From Flavobacterium sp. H122 (GTDB lineage: Bacteria; Bacteroidota; Bacteroidia; Flavobacteriales; Flavobacteriaceae): DNA of 46,422 bases. The position numbers were made by a program, and so were the translations under genes. Each line of letters starts with the position of its first letter. Position 1 is the first letter of the stretch. Positions 33,834-44,589 of the stretch are shown one piece after another. The notes under the pieces were generated by a model, which did no database searches, had not been told where the DNA came from, and saw only the letters and a list, made by a program, of their open reading frames with translations. The stretch covers positions 1 to 46,422 of the forward strand of contig NZ_SJZD01000004.1 of NCBI RefSeq assembly GCF_004959765.1. Direction: 5' to 3'.

Positions 33834-34344
33834 TGATTTCGGTAACAGATTCAGGTTTGGAAGCTTTAAGCGCATTAAACTTTTCTATTTGCTCCAGTCC
33901 GTCTTCTTCCCCACTAAAGTATGGAAAAACGTCCATGATAGGCGATTCTGAAATAGCAGGTATCGAAAAATCTCCCATCGTATTTTTCATCGCAACCATC
34001 GTATTGTCAAAAGCTTCTCTTACATCATTAGCCTGTATTAATAAATACAAGTTGGTCTTGCGCTCCTTACCGCTTTCTTCGTCATAAGCTGTTAACGCAA
34101 CTTTAGATCGAAACCAACGGTCTGTATTTTCAAACGGATGGATTTCGCTGTAATTTGCCACTTTGATATTGGTAATTTTGAATTCCTCACTTACATAACT
34201 CATCATTTCCTGCGTAATTCTGGATTCAGCTTCTGTATAAGATAAGGCATCAACCAGATAAGGCTCTGTAGTGACCTTTTGTGCACCGGTTGTTTCATCT
34301 ACTTTTCTAAATTTTACTTTGCATTCGTACCAAGTTGCGCTCAT
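33784..34344 (-). CDS. DUF4494 domain protein
   Basis: The 186-aa protein carries the DUF4494 domain: SATWYECKVKFRKVDETTG, EPYLVDALSYTEAESRIT and HPFENTDRWFRSKVALTAYDE. These cytoplasmic proteins are widespread in Bacteroidota and have no assigned function. The C-terminal part is acidic (EEDGLEQIEKFN ... EVLEEYQE). The promoter has a clear TACCTTTG -7 box upstream and a terminator downstream. Its last 50 bases are repeated 4 kb away, at the far side of the Ubl operon. The gene itself is intact. Confidence 0.9.
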   Translation of the reverse strand: MSATWYECKVKFRKVDETTGAQKVTTEPYLVDALSYTEAESRITQEMMSYVSEEFKITNIKVANYSEIHPFENTDRWFRSKVALTAYDEESGKERKTNLYLLIQANDVREAFDNTMVAMKNTMGDFSIPAISESPIMDVFPYFSGEEDGLEQIEKFNALKASKPESVTEIIDHMEFDAEVLEEYQE

Positions 34345-34364
34345 AATTATTTTTTTAAGGAGCG

Positions 34365-34398
34365 CAAAGGTAATTTTTTAAGGGAAAGGATACGGCAA
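34365..34398 (-). promoter_or_regulatory. Promoter of the DUF4494 gene (TACCTTTG)
   Basis: On the minus strand, TACCTTTG (34365-34372) matches TAnnTTTG exactly; a TTG at 34396-34398 lies 23 bases upstream as a possible -33 element. It is 20 bases before the start codon. Confidence 0.7.
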
Positions 34399-34459
34399 TT
34401 TTTAGAAAGAGATATTCACAATTTTGGTTTTTTCTCTATTTGGATTAAGTATTGATACG

Positions 34460-35524
34460 TTAATTATCTGTCATTCCTTTTTCCTGAATAAGTACTTTAA
34501 ACTTGGTTCCCATATCCAATAACAATGTATAGGTAAGAAAAGCTTCTTCTTTGACCGCATCAATAATATTCTTATTGGTCATAGTCATTTCTCTGAGGCA
34601 TTCCTTAAAACCAAGCTGCATGAGAAAATCAGCCTGACTGGTGAGGCTGACGCATTTCAATCCGTTTTTAAATCCCCAATGACACAGTGCCGAAAAATTG
34701 ACATGTGACGTAATATCCTGGCTCCCTATATTCGTGTACAGATTTTCATTGGTAGTGTGCTTATTGTAACACATCAGTGTGCCCAGCCTTTTTTGTTCTC
34801 TGTACAATTGGGCGGAAGTGTAACCATAATCAATGGTGATGACATATCCTTTTTTTAAAGCTCTTGCTATTTCGGTTATCCATCGTGTGGCCTGAAGGTT
34901 TATTTCTGTACGGTAATCTTTGGGCAGGATGATATTGAGTTCTTCAAAGTAGTCTTTCAGTGCTGCCGAAGCCGGTTTAAGCAATTCAATGAAATTTTTG
35001 TCATACCCGATAAAGACTTCCATAAGCTCCTCTCCCATCACCACCTGATGTACCGGAAAATTATCGACCAATTCATTCGAGAGGATACATCCCCTGATTT
35101 CAGTAATATCGGCTATGCTATCGTGCCAACTTACCTTTTCCGGCAAGCGGCAGTTTTCATTTTCTTTCCTTTCAAGATTCTTTTCAATGATGCAATAATT
35201 CAGATTTTCATAGAATTCAGCATTCGTTTTAAGGTAATCCATAATGTCTCTGCATAGTTTTCCCGTGCCGGCTCCGTATTCCACGACGGTGAATTTCCCT
35301 TTTCCCATTACTTCCCACATTTCCTCAAGCTGCTTACCTATCAGCACCCCGAATAAAGGCGTAAGCTGCGGACTGGTGTAATAATCGCCTTTTACACCAA
35401 TAGGATTTCCGTTTGAAGTGTAGTACCCCAATTGAGGATAATAGAGTGCCATTTCCATAAAATCATGAAATGAAATGGATCCGTTGTCCTGAATTTTATG
35501 CACTATGATTTCTGACAGCTGCAT
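34460..35524 (-). CDS. Class I SAM-dependent methyltransferase of the MidA/NDUFAF7 family
   Basis: From the ATG at 35522-35524 (MQLSEIIVHKIQ) the protein has 354 aa. It shows the family landmarks: SFHDFMEMALYYPQLGYYTS near the N-terminus, GDYYTSPQLTPLFG, the SAM-binding VVEYGAGTGKL, LSNELVDNFPVHQV, and YVITIDYGYTSAQLY. The eukaryotic relative NDUFAF7 methylates an Arg of a complex I subunit; bacterial targets are unknown. The open frame continues upstream to 35671 through a tRNA-like fragment and a repeat, so that extension is not part of the gene. Confidence 0.92.
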   Translation of the reverse strand: MQLSEIIVHKIQDNGSISFHDFMEMALYYPQLGYYTSNGNPIGVKGDYYTSPQLTPLFGVLIGKQLEEMWEVMGKGKFTVVEYGAGTGKLCRDIMDYLKTNAEFYENLNYCIIEKNLERKENENCRLPEKVSWHDSIADITEIRGCILSNELVDNFPVHQVVMGEELMEVFIGYDKNFIELLKPASAALKDYFEELNIILPKDYRTEINLQATRWITEIARALKKGYVITIDYGYTSAQLYREQKRLGTLMCYNKHTTNENLYTNIGSQDITSHVNFSALCHWGFKNGLKCVSLTSQADFLMQLGFKECLREMTMTNKNIIDAVKEEAFLTYTLLLDMGTKFKVLIQEKGMTDN

Positions 35525-35616
35525 GACGTTTCCTATTGTTCTTTGATTAACAAAGAGTATATAGATTATAACGAAAAACAGGTGGGAAAATGTATTTTTT
35601 TTGAAAATAAAGGTTA

Positions 35617-35645
35617 TGACCCCGACAGGATTCAAACCTGTGACC
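35617..35645 (-). other. Fragment of a tRNA gene: 3' half of T arm and acceptor strand
   Basis: On the minus strand, GGTCACAGGTTTGAATCCTG followed by TCGGGGTCA has the geometry of tRNA positions ~45-73: 5-bp T stem (ACAGG/CCTGT), 7-base loop TTTGAAT (the usual C56 is T), 7-base acceptor strand, discriminator A. No CCA and no 5' part are present. Such a piece is what tRNA-targeted integration leaves behind. It abuts a GTCATTGCGAGG-type repeat. Confidence 0.65.
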
Positions 35646-35669
35646 GTCATTGCGAGGTACGAAGCAATC
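35646..35669. repeat. Intergenic repeat GTCATTGCGAGGTACGAAGC..., copy 1
   Basis: GTCATTGCGAGGTACGAAGC plus AATC recurs at 36030-36053 with one base change (GGAACG). The repeat overlaps the stop codon of the GIY-YIG gene (35668-35670). Similar elements are common between genes in Bacteroidota. Confidence 0.9.
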
Positions 35670-35970
35670 ACCCCATTATATCTTTTATTTGATCATACAA
35701 ATCATTCCAATTGGGATTGATGCTGTTGATTAAATTTTCTTTGGTTAATCTATTACCTGCTTTTAGTTGTTTTTCTCTTCCAATGGCATCACCAATCATT
35801 TGAAATTGTTCGTAATAGACTAATTTATTTAAGTTATACCGTGCCGAAAACGAATTTTGATACCGCTTTTCTTTATGCTCTACTATTCTGTTTGGTAAAT
35901 TAGATGTTACTCCAACATACAATGTGGTATTGTTTTTATTAGTGAGTATGTAAATGAATCCCGGTTTCAT
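35668..35970 (-). CDS. Small GIY-YIG nuclease (UvrC/URI-type)
   Basis: The 100-aa protein is a single GIY-YIG domain: FIYILTNKNN (the GIY strand is degenerated to FIY), TTLYVGVTSNLPNRI with YVG at 18-20 and Arg28, and GDAIGREKQLKAG with Glu66 as the likely catalytic acid. Such proteins resemble the nuclease domains of UvrC and homing endonucleases; small stand-alone ones have unknown roles. Its stop codon is formed by the intergenic repeat at 35646-35669, and another copy lies 60 bases upstream of its start. A second gene of this type sits at the window's end, also against repeats. Confidence 0.9.
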   Translation of the reverse strand: MKPGFIYILTNKNNTTLYVGVTSNLPNRIVEHKEKRYQNSFSARYNLNKLVYYEQFQMIGDAIGREKQLKAGNRLTKENLINSINPNWNDLYDQIKDIMG

Positions 35971-36007
35971 TATAATTTTATCTTATATTATTGAGATGGC
36001 GCCCGTT

Positions 36008-36053
36008 CATCGCAATGACTTTGCGGGAGGTCATTGCGAGGAACGAAGCAATC
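36008..36053. repeat. Intergenic repeat with hairpin, copy 2
   Basis: CGCAATGAC (36011-36019) pairs with GTCATTGCG (36030-36038), and the part GTCATTGCGAGGAACGAAGC plus AATC repeats copy 1 at 35646-35669. It lies upstream of the GIY-YIG start codon. Confidence 0.9.
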
Positions 36054-36117
36054 TCTTATTAAAACAGTAAAATTTTTGTTTTCATCATATAATTAAAAAT
36101 AAAATAAGGCTAGAATA

Positions 36118-37023
36118 CTATACAATTGCTTGTTTAATCAAGCTCATGATATACTCTAAATTTTTAGTATCCGAAACCGTTAATTCATAATCCCCATTTC
36201 CCCAATGCCCTTTTTCAGACATATCACTTGTAAGACCTTTAGGATCATCTAATTGTCCTTTTTTGAGATTAATAGACAACTTTAATGCTTTTTTCAAAAA
36301 AACAATATCAGTGATATTCTTATCTTTCTTAAAAGCGATATAGAGTTTTTTAGGTACTATTTCTACATCGTCAAATAAATTTAAAATAGCATTTTTATAC
36401 GTTTCATACAACTCAATGATTTCATCTGAAGCAGCATTCAAATGATCTTCCTCGGTATACACTTTGATTTCAGCAGTAACCGATTTAATTTTATCATTTT
36501 GTTTTGTTACTGGTTTAATACTCTCAGCTGCTCTCGTTTTCTTGATGGGGCTGATACTAATAATATCATTTTCAAAACGTTTGATTTCCCATAATTCAAT
36601 AGCAATATCTTTGAAGTTCGTTGCTAAACGTTGATTCTCGGTAAAACTAGGCGAAACAAACACAACGCGAGTTTGCGACCAATCTACCTTACTACTATGC
36701 AAGTTCTTATTTAAAGTCTCATTATACGTCAATACAAAATCAGCCTTATTTTCTAGCATCAGACTCAAATATGTAAACCCTTGATCCACGACACTTATAT
36801 TTTTTTCTCGTTTGTATTCGATAATGATAAAAGCTTCCGACTGTGCATCATAAGCCAGTGTATCAATACGCTTTCCTTTTATAGTAAACTCACTTTTTAC
36901 AAACTCTAAACCTGTGAGTAAGGTTAAGTTTTGCTCAAATAGATTTTGAATTTCTCGTTCTAGTTTAAAAGGTTTTTCTTTTAATGTCTTTAGTTGGGTA
37001 TTATTTATTTGATATAAATTCAT
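36118..37023 (-). CDS. PD-(D/E)xK-type nuclease-like protein with DUF5655
   Basis: The 301-aa product has an N-terminal nuclease-like region: KRIDTLAYDAQSEAFIIIEY then KRE, with Asp54, Glu69 and Lys71 as the D-ExK residues. The C-terminal 120 residues match DUF5655, including YIAFKKDKNITDIVFLKKAL and an HWGNGDYELTVSD strand region. It is the last gene of the type I restriction-modification operon, 32 bases after hsdR. Proteins like this often accompany defence operons, possibly as an accessory restriction nuclease; the exact role is unknown. Confidence 0.85.
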   Translation of the reverse strand: MNLYQINNTQLKTLKEKPFKLEREIQNLFEQNLTLLTGLEFVKSEFTIKGKRIDTLAYDAQSEAFIIIEYKREKNISVVDQGFTYLSLMLENKADFVLTYNETLNKNLHSSKVDWSQTRVVFVSPSFTENQRLATNFKDIAIELWEIKRFENDIISISPIKKTRAAESIKPVTKQNDKIKSVTAEIKVYTEEDHLNAASDEIIELYETYKNAILNLFDDVEIVPKKLYIAFKKDKNITDIVFLKKALKLSINLKKGQLDDPKGLTSDMSEKGHWGNGDYELTVSDTKNLEYIMSLIKQAIV

Positions 37024-37055
37024 TTTTAAAATTTTAAATCAATTGTAGAAATAAA

Positions 37056-40000
37056 TTAAAGCTGCCCACCAACCCCTTTAAACTTCTCCACAAAAGCACT
37101 TATTTTTTGAAAAACACTTTGTTTTTTGGTTAGATACTGAGGGTTTAAAGGGCTCATTTTAGGTAAAATTGCATTTAATTCTGTGCCGTTTTCACTTGCA
37201 AATTCACGTTTTAATGAAGCAGTGATGTATCTTTTAGTAGCTTCTTCATTTAAATTTTCATCTACAATTAATTCGTTTGCTTCTATTTTTTGTTTTTGTT
37301 GCGCATACTTGAAGAATGAATCAATAATATTAGCTTTTTCTTCGATGGCGTCTAGTTCTGTTTCGTTGATAAAATCAACTACTAAACTTTCTTTTGCTCT
37401 ATTGCCAATACTAGCACGAATAACGCGACGCACTTCTTCTATTAAGGCAACTTTATCTTTAGACTTTTTATTGTGCTCAAAAATTAATTCTAAAATATAA
37501 TCCAGGTTTATTTCTTGTGACTTTAATAAATCAATTTCGAAAACGACATCATCCCAATCAATTTTAGATTCTTCAGCTTCTTTACCGTTTTTCTCACGAC
37601 GTAACCAATCACGGATATCATTATACGTTGAACGATAATCTTGAACGGTTCTTTCTGGCAATACACTTATTTCTTGCATTACTGCAATATCTTCATCAGA
37701 TATAAAATAGGTTTCTTTGAAAGCTGCTATTGCATCACTATCGTTTATGTCAATATCTTGTAACGCTTTTAGATGTGTGAATTCATCGTAATTCTGTAAA
37801 ATATTTTCTACACGTAAGTACTCTCCGAAAAGCTTTGCAAACTCTTTTTTGTCTTTTTCGGTAACAATATCATCTGGATTTGGAAATTTGGTATTCAACT
37901 CATTTACTACATCCTTAAATCCTCTACGCGCTTTACCTGTAACGATATCTGTAAAACCTTCTAAATATTCCTTGTAACTTTTTTCAAGTACAATATTTTT
38001 GGTATTTTTATCTCCAAATAAAGTAATAGCATCAATAGTAGCTTGTTCTAAATCACGAAATGTAACAATGTTTCCAAATGTTTTGGTAGCATCGTAAATA
38101 CGGTTGGTACGTGAAAAGGCTTGCATCAACCCGTGATAACGTAAATTTTTATCTACAAATAGTGTGTTTAAGGTAGGAGCATCAAAACCTGTCAGGAACA
38201 TTCCTACGACAATAATCAAGTCGATTTCTTTACTTTTTACGCGTTTTGCCAAGTCACGATAATAATTTTGAAACTCGCTTTCAACATTATAATTCATTTT
38301 AAACATCGCATTATAATCGTTGATGGCTTTTGTTAAAAACTCTTTTGCAGAACTGTCTAAAGCAGTTGGTTCGAAAGTTTCATCAACAATTTCACCAACA
38401 GCATTTTGCTCTTCGTTTGCAGCAAATGAAAAGATGGTTGCAATTTTAAGTGGTTTTTCGCTTTCTTTTTGTAGGTTGTTTAATTCCTCGTAATAACATT
38501 TTGCCGCATCAACACTACTTACGGCGAACATAGCGTTAAACCCTGTGTTGCCTCCTTTTGTTCTGTGTGTTTTATGTCTGAAATTTTGTAAAAGGTATTG
38601 TGAAATTTCTTTAATACGCTTAGGGTGAAGTAAAGTGGTATTGTTTTCTGCAGCAGACAATTTTTTCTCATCTTGTTCTGCCTCGATATTTTTAAATTGC
38701 GGGCGAACATTGTTATAATCTACTTTGAACTTTAGTACCTTTTCATCTCTAATCGCATCCGTAATAACATACGAATGTAACTCACGACCGAAAACACTTG
38801 CAGTAGTTTCGGCACCTAACGCATTTTGTGGGAAGATAGGAGTTCCTGTAAAACCAAATTGATAGAATTTTTTAAACTTTTTATTTAGGTTTTTTTGTGC
38901 TTCACCAAATTGAGAGCGATGCGCTTCATCAAAAATGAAAACTACTTGCTTTTGATAAATAGCCAAATCATTTTCCGTTTTCATTAAGTTGTTTAACTTC
39001 TGAATGGTGGTAACAATAATCTTATTGTCGTTTTTTTCTAAGTTACGTTTTAAACCAGCAGTACTATCAGAACCATTTACACTATCTGGAGAAAAGCGTT
39101 GGTATTCTTTCATGGTTTGAAAATCTAAATCTTTTCTATCCACCACAAAAAAAACTTTGTCTATAAAATCCAGTTGGGTAGCTAAACGTGCGGCTTTAAA
39201 ACTAGTTAATGTTTTACCCGAACCTGTAGTATGCCAAATGTAACCACCACTTTCTACATTAGACCAATTTTTAGCAGTATAAGAACTTTCTATTTTCCAT
39301 AACATTCTTTCAGTAGCAGCGATTTGATAGGGACGCATCACTAACAAAGTATCACTAGTATCAAAAACCGAATACGTTAATAATACATTCAAAAGTGTGT
39401 TTTTTTGAAAGAATGTAGCCGTAAAATCTTTTAGGTCTTTAATTAAGGTATTATCGGCTTTCGCCCAATTCATGGTAAAGTCGAAACTGTTTTTATTGCG
39501 TTCAGTGGTGTTGGCAAAATATCGGGTATCGGTACCGTTGGAAATAACAAAAAGTTGTAAGTATTTAAAAAGTGAATTGTTGGTATTGAAACTCTCTTTC
39601 GAGTAACGGTGTACCTGATTGAAGGCTTCACGAATAGCCACCCCACGTTTTTTAAGTTCTACTTGTACTAAAGGCAAACCATTTACTAATATAGTAACAT
39701 CGTATCGGTTAGTGTGTGTGCCTTTTTGTTCGAATTGAGAAATTACTTGTACTTTATTGCGGGTAATGTTCTTTTTATCAACCAAATAAATGTTTTGAAT
39801 ATGACCATCGTCAAATACAAAATCGTAGATATAATTATCGTGTATTTTTCTTGTTTTATCTACTAAGTTATCACTTGTTTTATCTAAATATTCTTCTACA
39901 AAACGCGTCCATTCGCTATTCGTAAATTCCATGTTGTTTAATGACTGGAGTTGTACACGTACATTGGCTAACATGGTTTCTAATGATTTAATATCGAAAG

Positions 40001-40160
40001 CATTTTCATACCCTTGATTCATTAAATCTTCAATAAATTCCTTCTCCAAAGCGGCTTCGGTTTGATAGGATGAGGGTCCCTCATTAACCTTTGCATACTT
40101 GGTGTATTTATCTAAAACAATGAAATTATTGAATTCGGCTATGGTGTTATATTGCGACAT
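37056..40160 (-). CDS. hsdR: Type I restriction enzyme R subunit (HsdR)
   Basis: HsdR is the motor and nuclease subunit of a type I restriction enzyme. The 1034-aa protein has the N-terminal PD-(D/E)xK nuclease motif (Asp154 in YDVTIL, then VQVELKK with Glu168 and Lys170), the helicase motif I HTTGSGKT (310-317), motif II DEAH (411-414), and a motif III-like GFTGTP. A late motif ([21 protein letters not shown]) has the typical FLTGFD of HsdR. The gene begins 14 bases inside the 3' end of prrC, so translation is coupled. No breaks are seen. Confidence 0.96.
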   Translation of the reverse strand: MSQYNTIAEFNNFIVLDKYTKYAKVNEGPSSYQTEAALEKEFIEDLMNQGYENAFDIKSLETMLANVRVQLQSLNNMEFTNSEWTRFVEEYLDKTSDNLVDKTRKIHDNYIYDFVFDDGHIQNIYLVDKKNITRNKVQVISQFEQKGTHTNRYDVTILVNGLPLVQVELKKRGVAIREAFNQVHRYSKESFNTNNSLFKYLQLFVISNGTDTRYFANTTERNKNSFDFTMNWAKADNTLIKDLKDFTATFFQKNTLLNVLLTYSVFDTSDTLLVMRPYQIAATERMLWKIESSYTAKNWSNVESGGYIWHTTGSGKTLTSFKAARLATQLDFIDKVFFVVDRKDLDFQTMKEYQRFSPDSVNGSDSTAGLKRNLEKNDNKIIVTTIQKLNNLMKTENDLAIYQKQVVFIFDEAHRSQFGEAQKNLNKKFKKFYQFGFTGTPIFPQNALGAETTASVFGRELHSYVITDAIRDEKVLKFKVDYNNVRPQFKNIEAEQDEKKLSAAENNTTLLHPKRIKEISQYLLQNFRHKTHRTKGGNTGFNAMFAVSSVDAAKCYYEELNNLQKESEKPLKIATIFSFAANEEQNAVGEIVDETFEPTALDSSAKEFLTKAINDYNAMFKMNYNVESEFQNYYRDLAKRVKSKEIDLIIVVGMFLTGFDAPTLNTLFVDKNLRYHGLMQAFSRTNRIYDATKTFGNIVTFRDLEQATIDAITLFGDKNTKNIVLEKSYKEYLEGFTDIVTGKARRGFKDVVNELNTKFPNPDDIVTEKDKKEFAKLFGEYLRVENILQNYDEFTHLKALQDIDINDSDAIAAFKETYFISDEDIAVMQEISVLPERTVQDYRSTYNDIRDWLRREKNGKEAEESKIDWDDVVFEIDLLKSQEINLDYILELIFEHNKKSKDKVALIEEVRRVIRASIGNRAKESLVVDFINETELDAIEEKANIIDSFFKYAQQKQKIEANELIVDENLNEEATKRYITASLKREFASENGTELNAILPKMSPLNPQYLTKKQSVFQKISAFVEKFKGVGGQL

Positions 40161-41313
40161 CTTCTGTTTGTGTTGTTAAAGTTCCAGCTATAACTGGTGT
40201 AGCAGCTATTATTTCTTCTTTCCAATATTTACTATCGATTAAATGTTTTAATAAAAATCCAACTACATTTTTTTCCGCGTTAGTAGGCTCTGGAACTACT
40301 TCATTTGACAACGTAGAATGACTAGTAAATTGAATTACTCTGTTATAATAAACTGTTTTATCATCTGGTAATAAATCTGACCACTTTTCATATCCTAAGA
40401 AATTTGCTGTTTTTTCATATAAGTTACGTAGCAAAGTAAAATGATACTTTTCAATTGCATTATTTTTTATTGCTTCTTCAATCGTATGTTTTAAATATAA
40501 ATGGTAGGAAAAACTTTTATTTGAATCTCCATATTTATTATCAAAATTATACGATCCGTCATCATTTTTTGAGAGTAAGTAACAATATTTACTGCCTTTT
40601 AAATTTAATTCATTATACAATACATTATAAAATAATGGATTGTGCGTGGATATGACAAAATTTAAACCATTAGAATTTTTTATGAGTTGTGCTAAATTGA
40701 CTGCTAACTCAATAAGATGGTTCTCATCTAAAGAACTTACCGGATCATCAATAAATATATATTTTAATTCATCAAAATCATGGCTAGATCTATTGTCCTT
40801 TTCAGTTTTTAAAAGTTCTATTATTTGCTCAATTAAGCTATAAAAAATACACCAAATAAAGTTACTTTCTTCTCCTTTTGAGATTTTTATATTAGGCTCA
40901 CTATTATCACCACCACTTAAATAATTAAATGTAATTTCAGAAAAATTATCATTAAATGAGGGTGTGATCTTAGATGTTGTAAAATGCTGAAAATTAGTAA
41001 TTATATTATTGTCTAATTCTTGCGACTTTAAAAATGAAAGTGCTAGATTTGTAAAACCATTTGGTCTTACAATCAACTTTCTATTGGTGTCAGCATCCAA
41101 ATCATTATCCCAATAAAATAAGTCTTCGGTAAATGCATTGTAATACATAAATTTAATTGGAGATTCTGCTATTTTTTGATTCTTAGGGTCTACTTCTTCT
41201 TTAAATTCACGAGAAAGTCGTGTTTTACCAGTCCCATTAAAGGCATAAATGAGCTGTACTTTTTTATCATTGGCTTTTAAAGTTTGTGCAATTTCTTTTA
41301 GTTTTTGACTCAT
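40147..41313 (-). CDS. prrC: PrrC-type anticodon nuclease (ABC ATPase plus HEPN-like nuclease)
   Basis: PrrC is a latent tRNA anticodon nuclease tied to a type I restriction system and unleashed when a phage disables restriction. The 388-aa length is like E. coli PrrC (396). The ABC-type ATPase part has Walker A NGTGKTR (26-32), a signature region ISKGEESNF, Walker [16 protein letters not shown] and the switch STHN. The C-terminal part keeps Arg296, Glu300 and His332; the spacing (4 and 36) is the same as in the PrrC triad Arg320-Glu324-His356. The gene lies between hsdS and hsdR in an otherwise complete hsd operon, as for EcoprrI. It is therefore probably active. Confidence 0.85.
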   Translation of the reverse strand: MSQKLKEIAQTLKANDKKVQLIYAFNGTGKTRLSREFKEEVDPKNQKIAESPIKFMYYNAFTEDLFYWDNDLDADTNRKLIVRPNGFTNLALSFLKSQELDNNIITNFQHFTTSKITPSFNDNFSEITFNYLSGGDNSEPNIKISKGEESNFIWCIFYSLIEQIIELLKTEKDNRSSHDFDELKYIFIDDPVSSLDENHLIELAVNLAQLIKNSNGLNFVISTHNPLFYNVLYNELNLKGSKYCYLLSKNDDGSYNFDNKYGDSNKSFSYHLYLKHTIEEAIKNNAIEKYHFTLLRNLYEKTANFLGYEKWSDLLPDDKTVYYNRVIQFTSHSTLSNEVVPEPTNAEKNVVGFLLKHLIDSKYWKEEIIAATPVIAGTLTTQTEDVAI

Positions 41314-41322
41314 ATCAGCTTA

Positions 41323-42449
41323 TTAATTTTCTTTTGGAAATGTTAACAATAAATCTCTATAATACTCGTATTGTTTTTGTCTCAATTCTATTTCTTTTGG
41401 TAAACCTTCACTAATAGAAGTTGTTAAAGTATCAAATTTATCGAGGATAGAAACTATTCGTTCTTGTTCTTCTTTTGAAGGAACTGGAATTGGAAAATTT
41501 TCAAACATAGGCTTTCTCATTGACGTAACTGAAGAACTAACAGAAGTTTTTTCTATGTATGGGTAAAACTTAGATACAATATAATGATATACATATCTAG
41601 AATTAACATTTGATTCATTAGGAACTATCCTATATGCTCTTTGATGAAGAGCATATTTACCAACAGCCCAATGGAAAACTTTACCAACACCAACGCCATC
41701 ACCTGCAGTTATAATAGCTGTTTCGTCAAAATCGAATGAATTGAGTTTTAATGGTTTTATTCCTCTTGCATAAAAAATATAATCTCCATCATCAATTGCG
41801 TCTTTTGTATCATGTTTACCAGTACCTATAATCGCCACTTCTCCCAATTTCTTCCATTCCAAGTCTTTATCCTCAAAACTAAACAATTTCTCTCTATAAT
41901 AACTATATTGCATTTTTCGTGCTGTAAGCTCTGCTGTAAGCTCTGCTGTAAGCTCTGTGAAGGTATCGAGAATTCCAACTATTTTTTGTTGGATTTCGAG
42001 TGATTTTTTTGGATTATCTGGGCATGGGATTGGGATTTTTTTATTAGCATAATTACTTATCCATTGTCTTTTATGGTCACCATCCACTAAGTCACTAGGC
42101 AAAGTGTTCATCCAATAATAAATATATTTTAATGAAGCTTTTGATTTATCTTTAGATGTAATCATTTTCATAGCTGATGACTTAGCCTTAAAATCAAAAT
42201 CAACCCACTTATTTGCAGTTGTAAAATCATCAAAAATTATAACAGGATTTTCTGAGGCTTTATAAATACCATCAGTTTCATCTGTATATCCTAGTATAAA
42301 TGTTTTACCAGCAGTTAAAACAGGAGTTGGAAAAACATCATTGTAATTATTTGATTTTACTAAATATTTTGTAGGTTGTACGTAATCTGCAAATTCTTCC
42401 AATGGCTTCCATTCCACAGCAACACCGTCTAATAATTTTTCTAAAAAAC

Positions 42450-42453
<4 letters not shown>
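41323..42453 (-). CDS. hsdS: Type I restriction specificity subunit (HsdS)
   Basis: HsdS carries two target-recognition domains that read the two halves of a split DNA site. The 376-aa length is normal. TRD1 covers residues 1-165 (starting [19 protein letters not shown]), TRD2 about 200-350 (starting [19 protein letters not shown]). The two are linked by conserved helices. At 41920-41955 the first linker holds three identical 12-base repeats encoding (T)[12 protein letters not shown], the same motif that sets spacer length in the EcoR124 family. The gene starts 4 bases inside the end of hsdM. Confidence 0.94.
41920..41955 (-). repeat. Three perfect 12-bp repeats in hsdS coding for TAEL
   Basis: TGCTGTAAGCTC occurs three times head to tail on the plus strand, which encodes Glu-Leu-Thr-Ala units in the helical linker between the two recognition domains. 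It is identical in amino-acid sequence to the TAEL repeats of EcoR124I (two copies) and EcoR124II (three copies), where copy number changes the length of the unspecified DNA spacer. Confidence 0.95.
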
Positions 42454-43997
<1,544 letters not shown>

Positions 43998-44051
43998 TTT
44001 ATTTATATGTCGCTATTTAGAATTAGCTGTTATTTATTTTATTCTTCCGCA

Positions 44052-44059
44052 CAAATTTA
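44052..44059 (-). promoter_or_regulatory. Probable -7 box (TAAATTTG) of the hsd operon
   Basis: On the minus strand TAAATTTG matches TAnnTTTG and lies 54 bases before the hsdM start. A GTTT is found 22 bases further upstream as a weak -33 element. Confidence 0.55.
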
Positions 44060-44298
44060 TTAAAACCTTTAGCATAGGTCTAAACAATCTACAACTATTT
44101 AATGCAAATATCTACCTTAATAATATAGTTTTTGTGTAATTGTATATTTAAAAGTAGCTTTCACTTTATTTGGTAATTACATCTTCAAAATAAAATAAAC
44201 ATTTCCCTTTTGAAAACTCTCTAAACATAACCATAAATAAACACTTACACAATCACTAAAAATTGGTGATTTAGTTTACTTCGTCATTACAGTTATTT

Positions 44299-44331
44299 AG
44301 ACCTGACAGGTTTTTGAAACCTGTTAGGTCT
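44299..44331. repeat. 33-bp near-perfect palindrome AGACCTGACAGGTTT...
   Basis: AGACCTGACAGGTTT (44299-44313) and AAACCTGTTAGGTCT (44317-44331) are inverted repeats with one G-T type mismatch and a 3-base loop. Palindromes of this GACCTGACAGGTTTTTGAAACC type are widespread as intergenic repeats in Flavobacteria. Confidence 0.88.
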
Positions 44332-44457
44332 AAAGTTTGCAATAACCGCTAACATTACTTATTCTATAGTTACTTACAACTATACCTATTTATTACTGGA
44401 CCGATAATCAAGACACAAACAGCACAATTATGTATAAAAAAGTATTCCTTTTTGTTT

Positions 44458-44577
44458 TGTTGCAAAATCTCTTTCAAATTTTAAATTGCAACAAAACTGT
44501 TGCGAAAAAATATTTTATAAAAAAATTGCAACAAAGTTGTTGCAAAATGAATTAACTTTAAAATTTTGCAACAAGTA
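44458..44577. promoter_or_regulatory. Operator array with a 40-bp period before the XRE gene
   Basis: Two palindromes of TTGCAACA-N4-TGTTGCAA type lie at 44486-44505 (one mismatch) and 44526-44545 (perfect); further half-sites lie at 44458-44465 and 44566-44573. All left halves (44486, 44526, 44566) and all right halves (44458, 44498, 44538) are spaced by exactly 40 bases. The last half-site ends 17 bases before the start codon of the XRE gene. The layout suggests binding by that regulator. Confidence 0.8.
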
Positions 44578-44589
44578 GTATCTTAAAAA

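Larger units (their letters stand above)
43998..44457. other. Intergenic region between the hsd operon and the XRE gene
   Basis: About 460 bases without a gene. It holds the likely hsdM promoter (44052-44059), the palindromic repeat at 44299-44331, and leads into the 40-bp operator array before the XRE gene. Confidence 0.7.

Noticed and set aside
35617..35645. Complete tRNA gene
   Set aside because: Only T arm and acceptor 3' strand exist; D arm, anticodon arm and 5' acceptor strand are absent on either side.
35525..35671. Longer N-terminus of the MidA-like methyltransferase
   Set aside because: The extension runs through the tRNA fragment and an intergenic repeat; the family start MQLSEII fits at 35524.
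44458..44577. Possible CRISPR array with 40-bp period
   Set aside because: Only short half-sites recur; the interior of each unit is AT-rich and alike, fitting operators rather than spacers.
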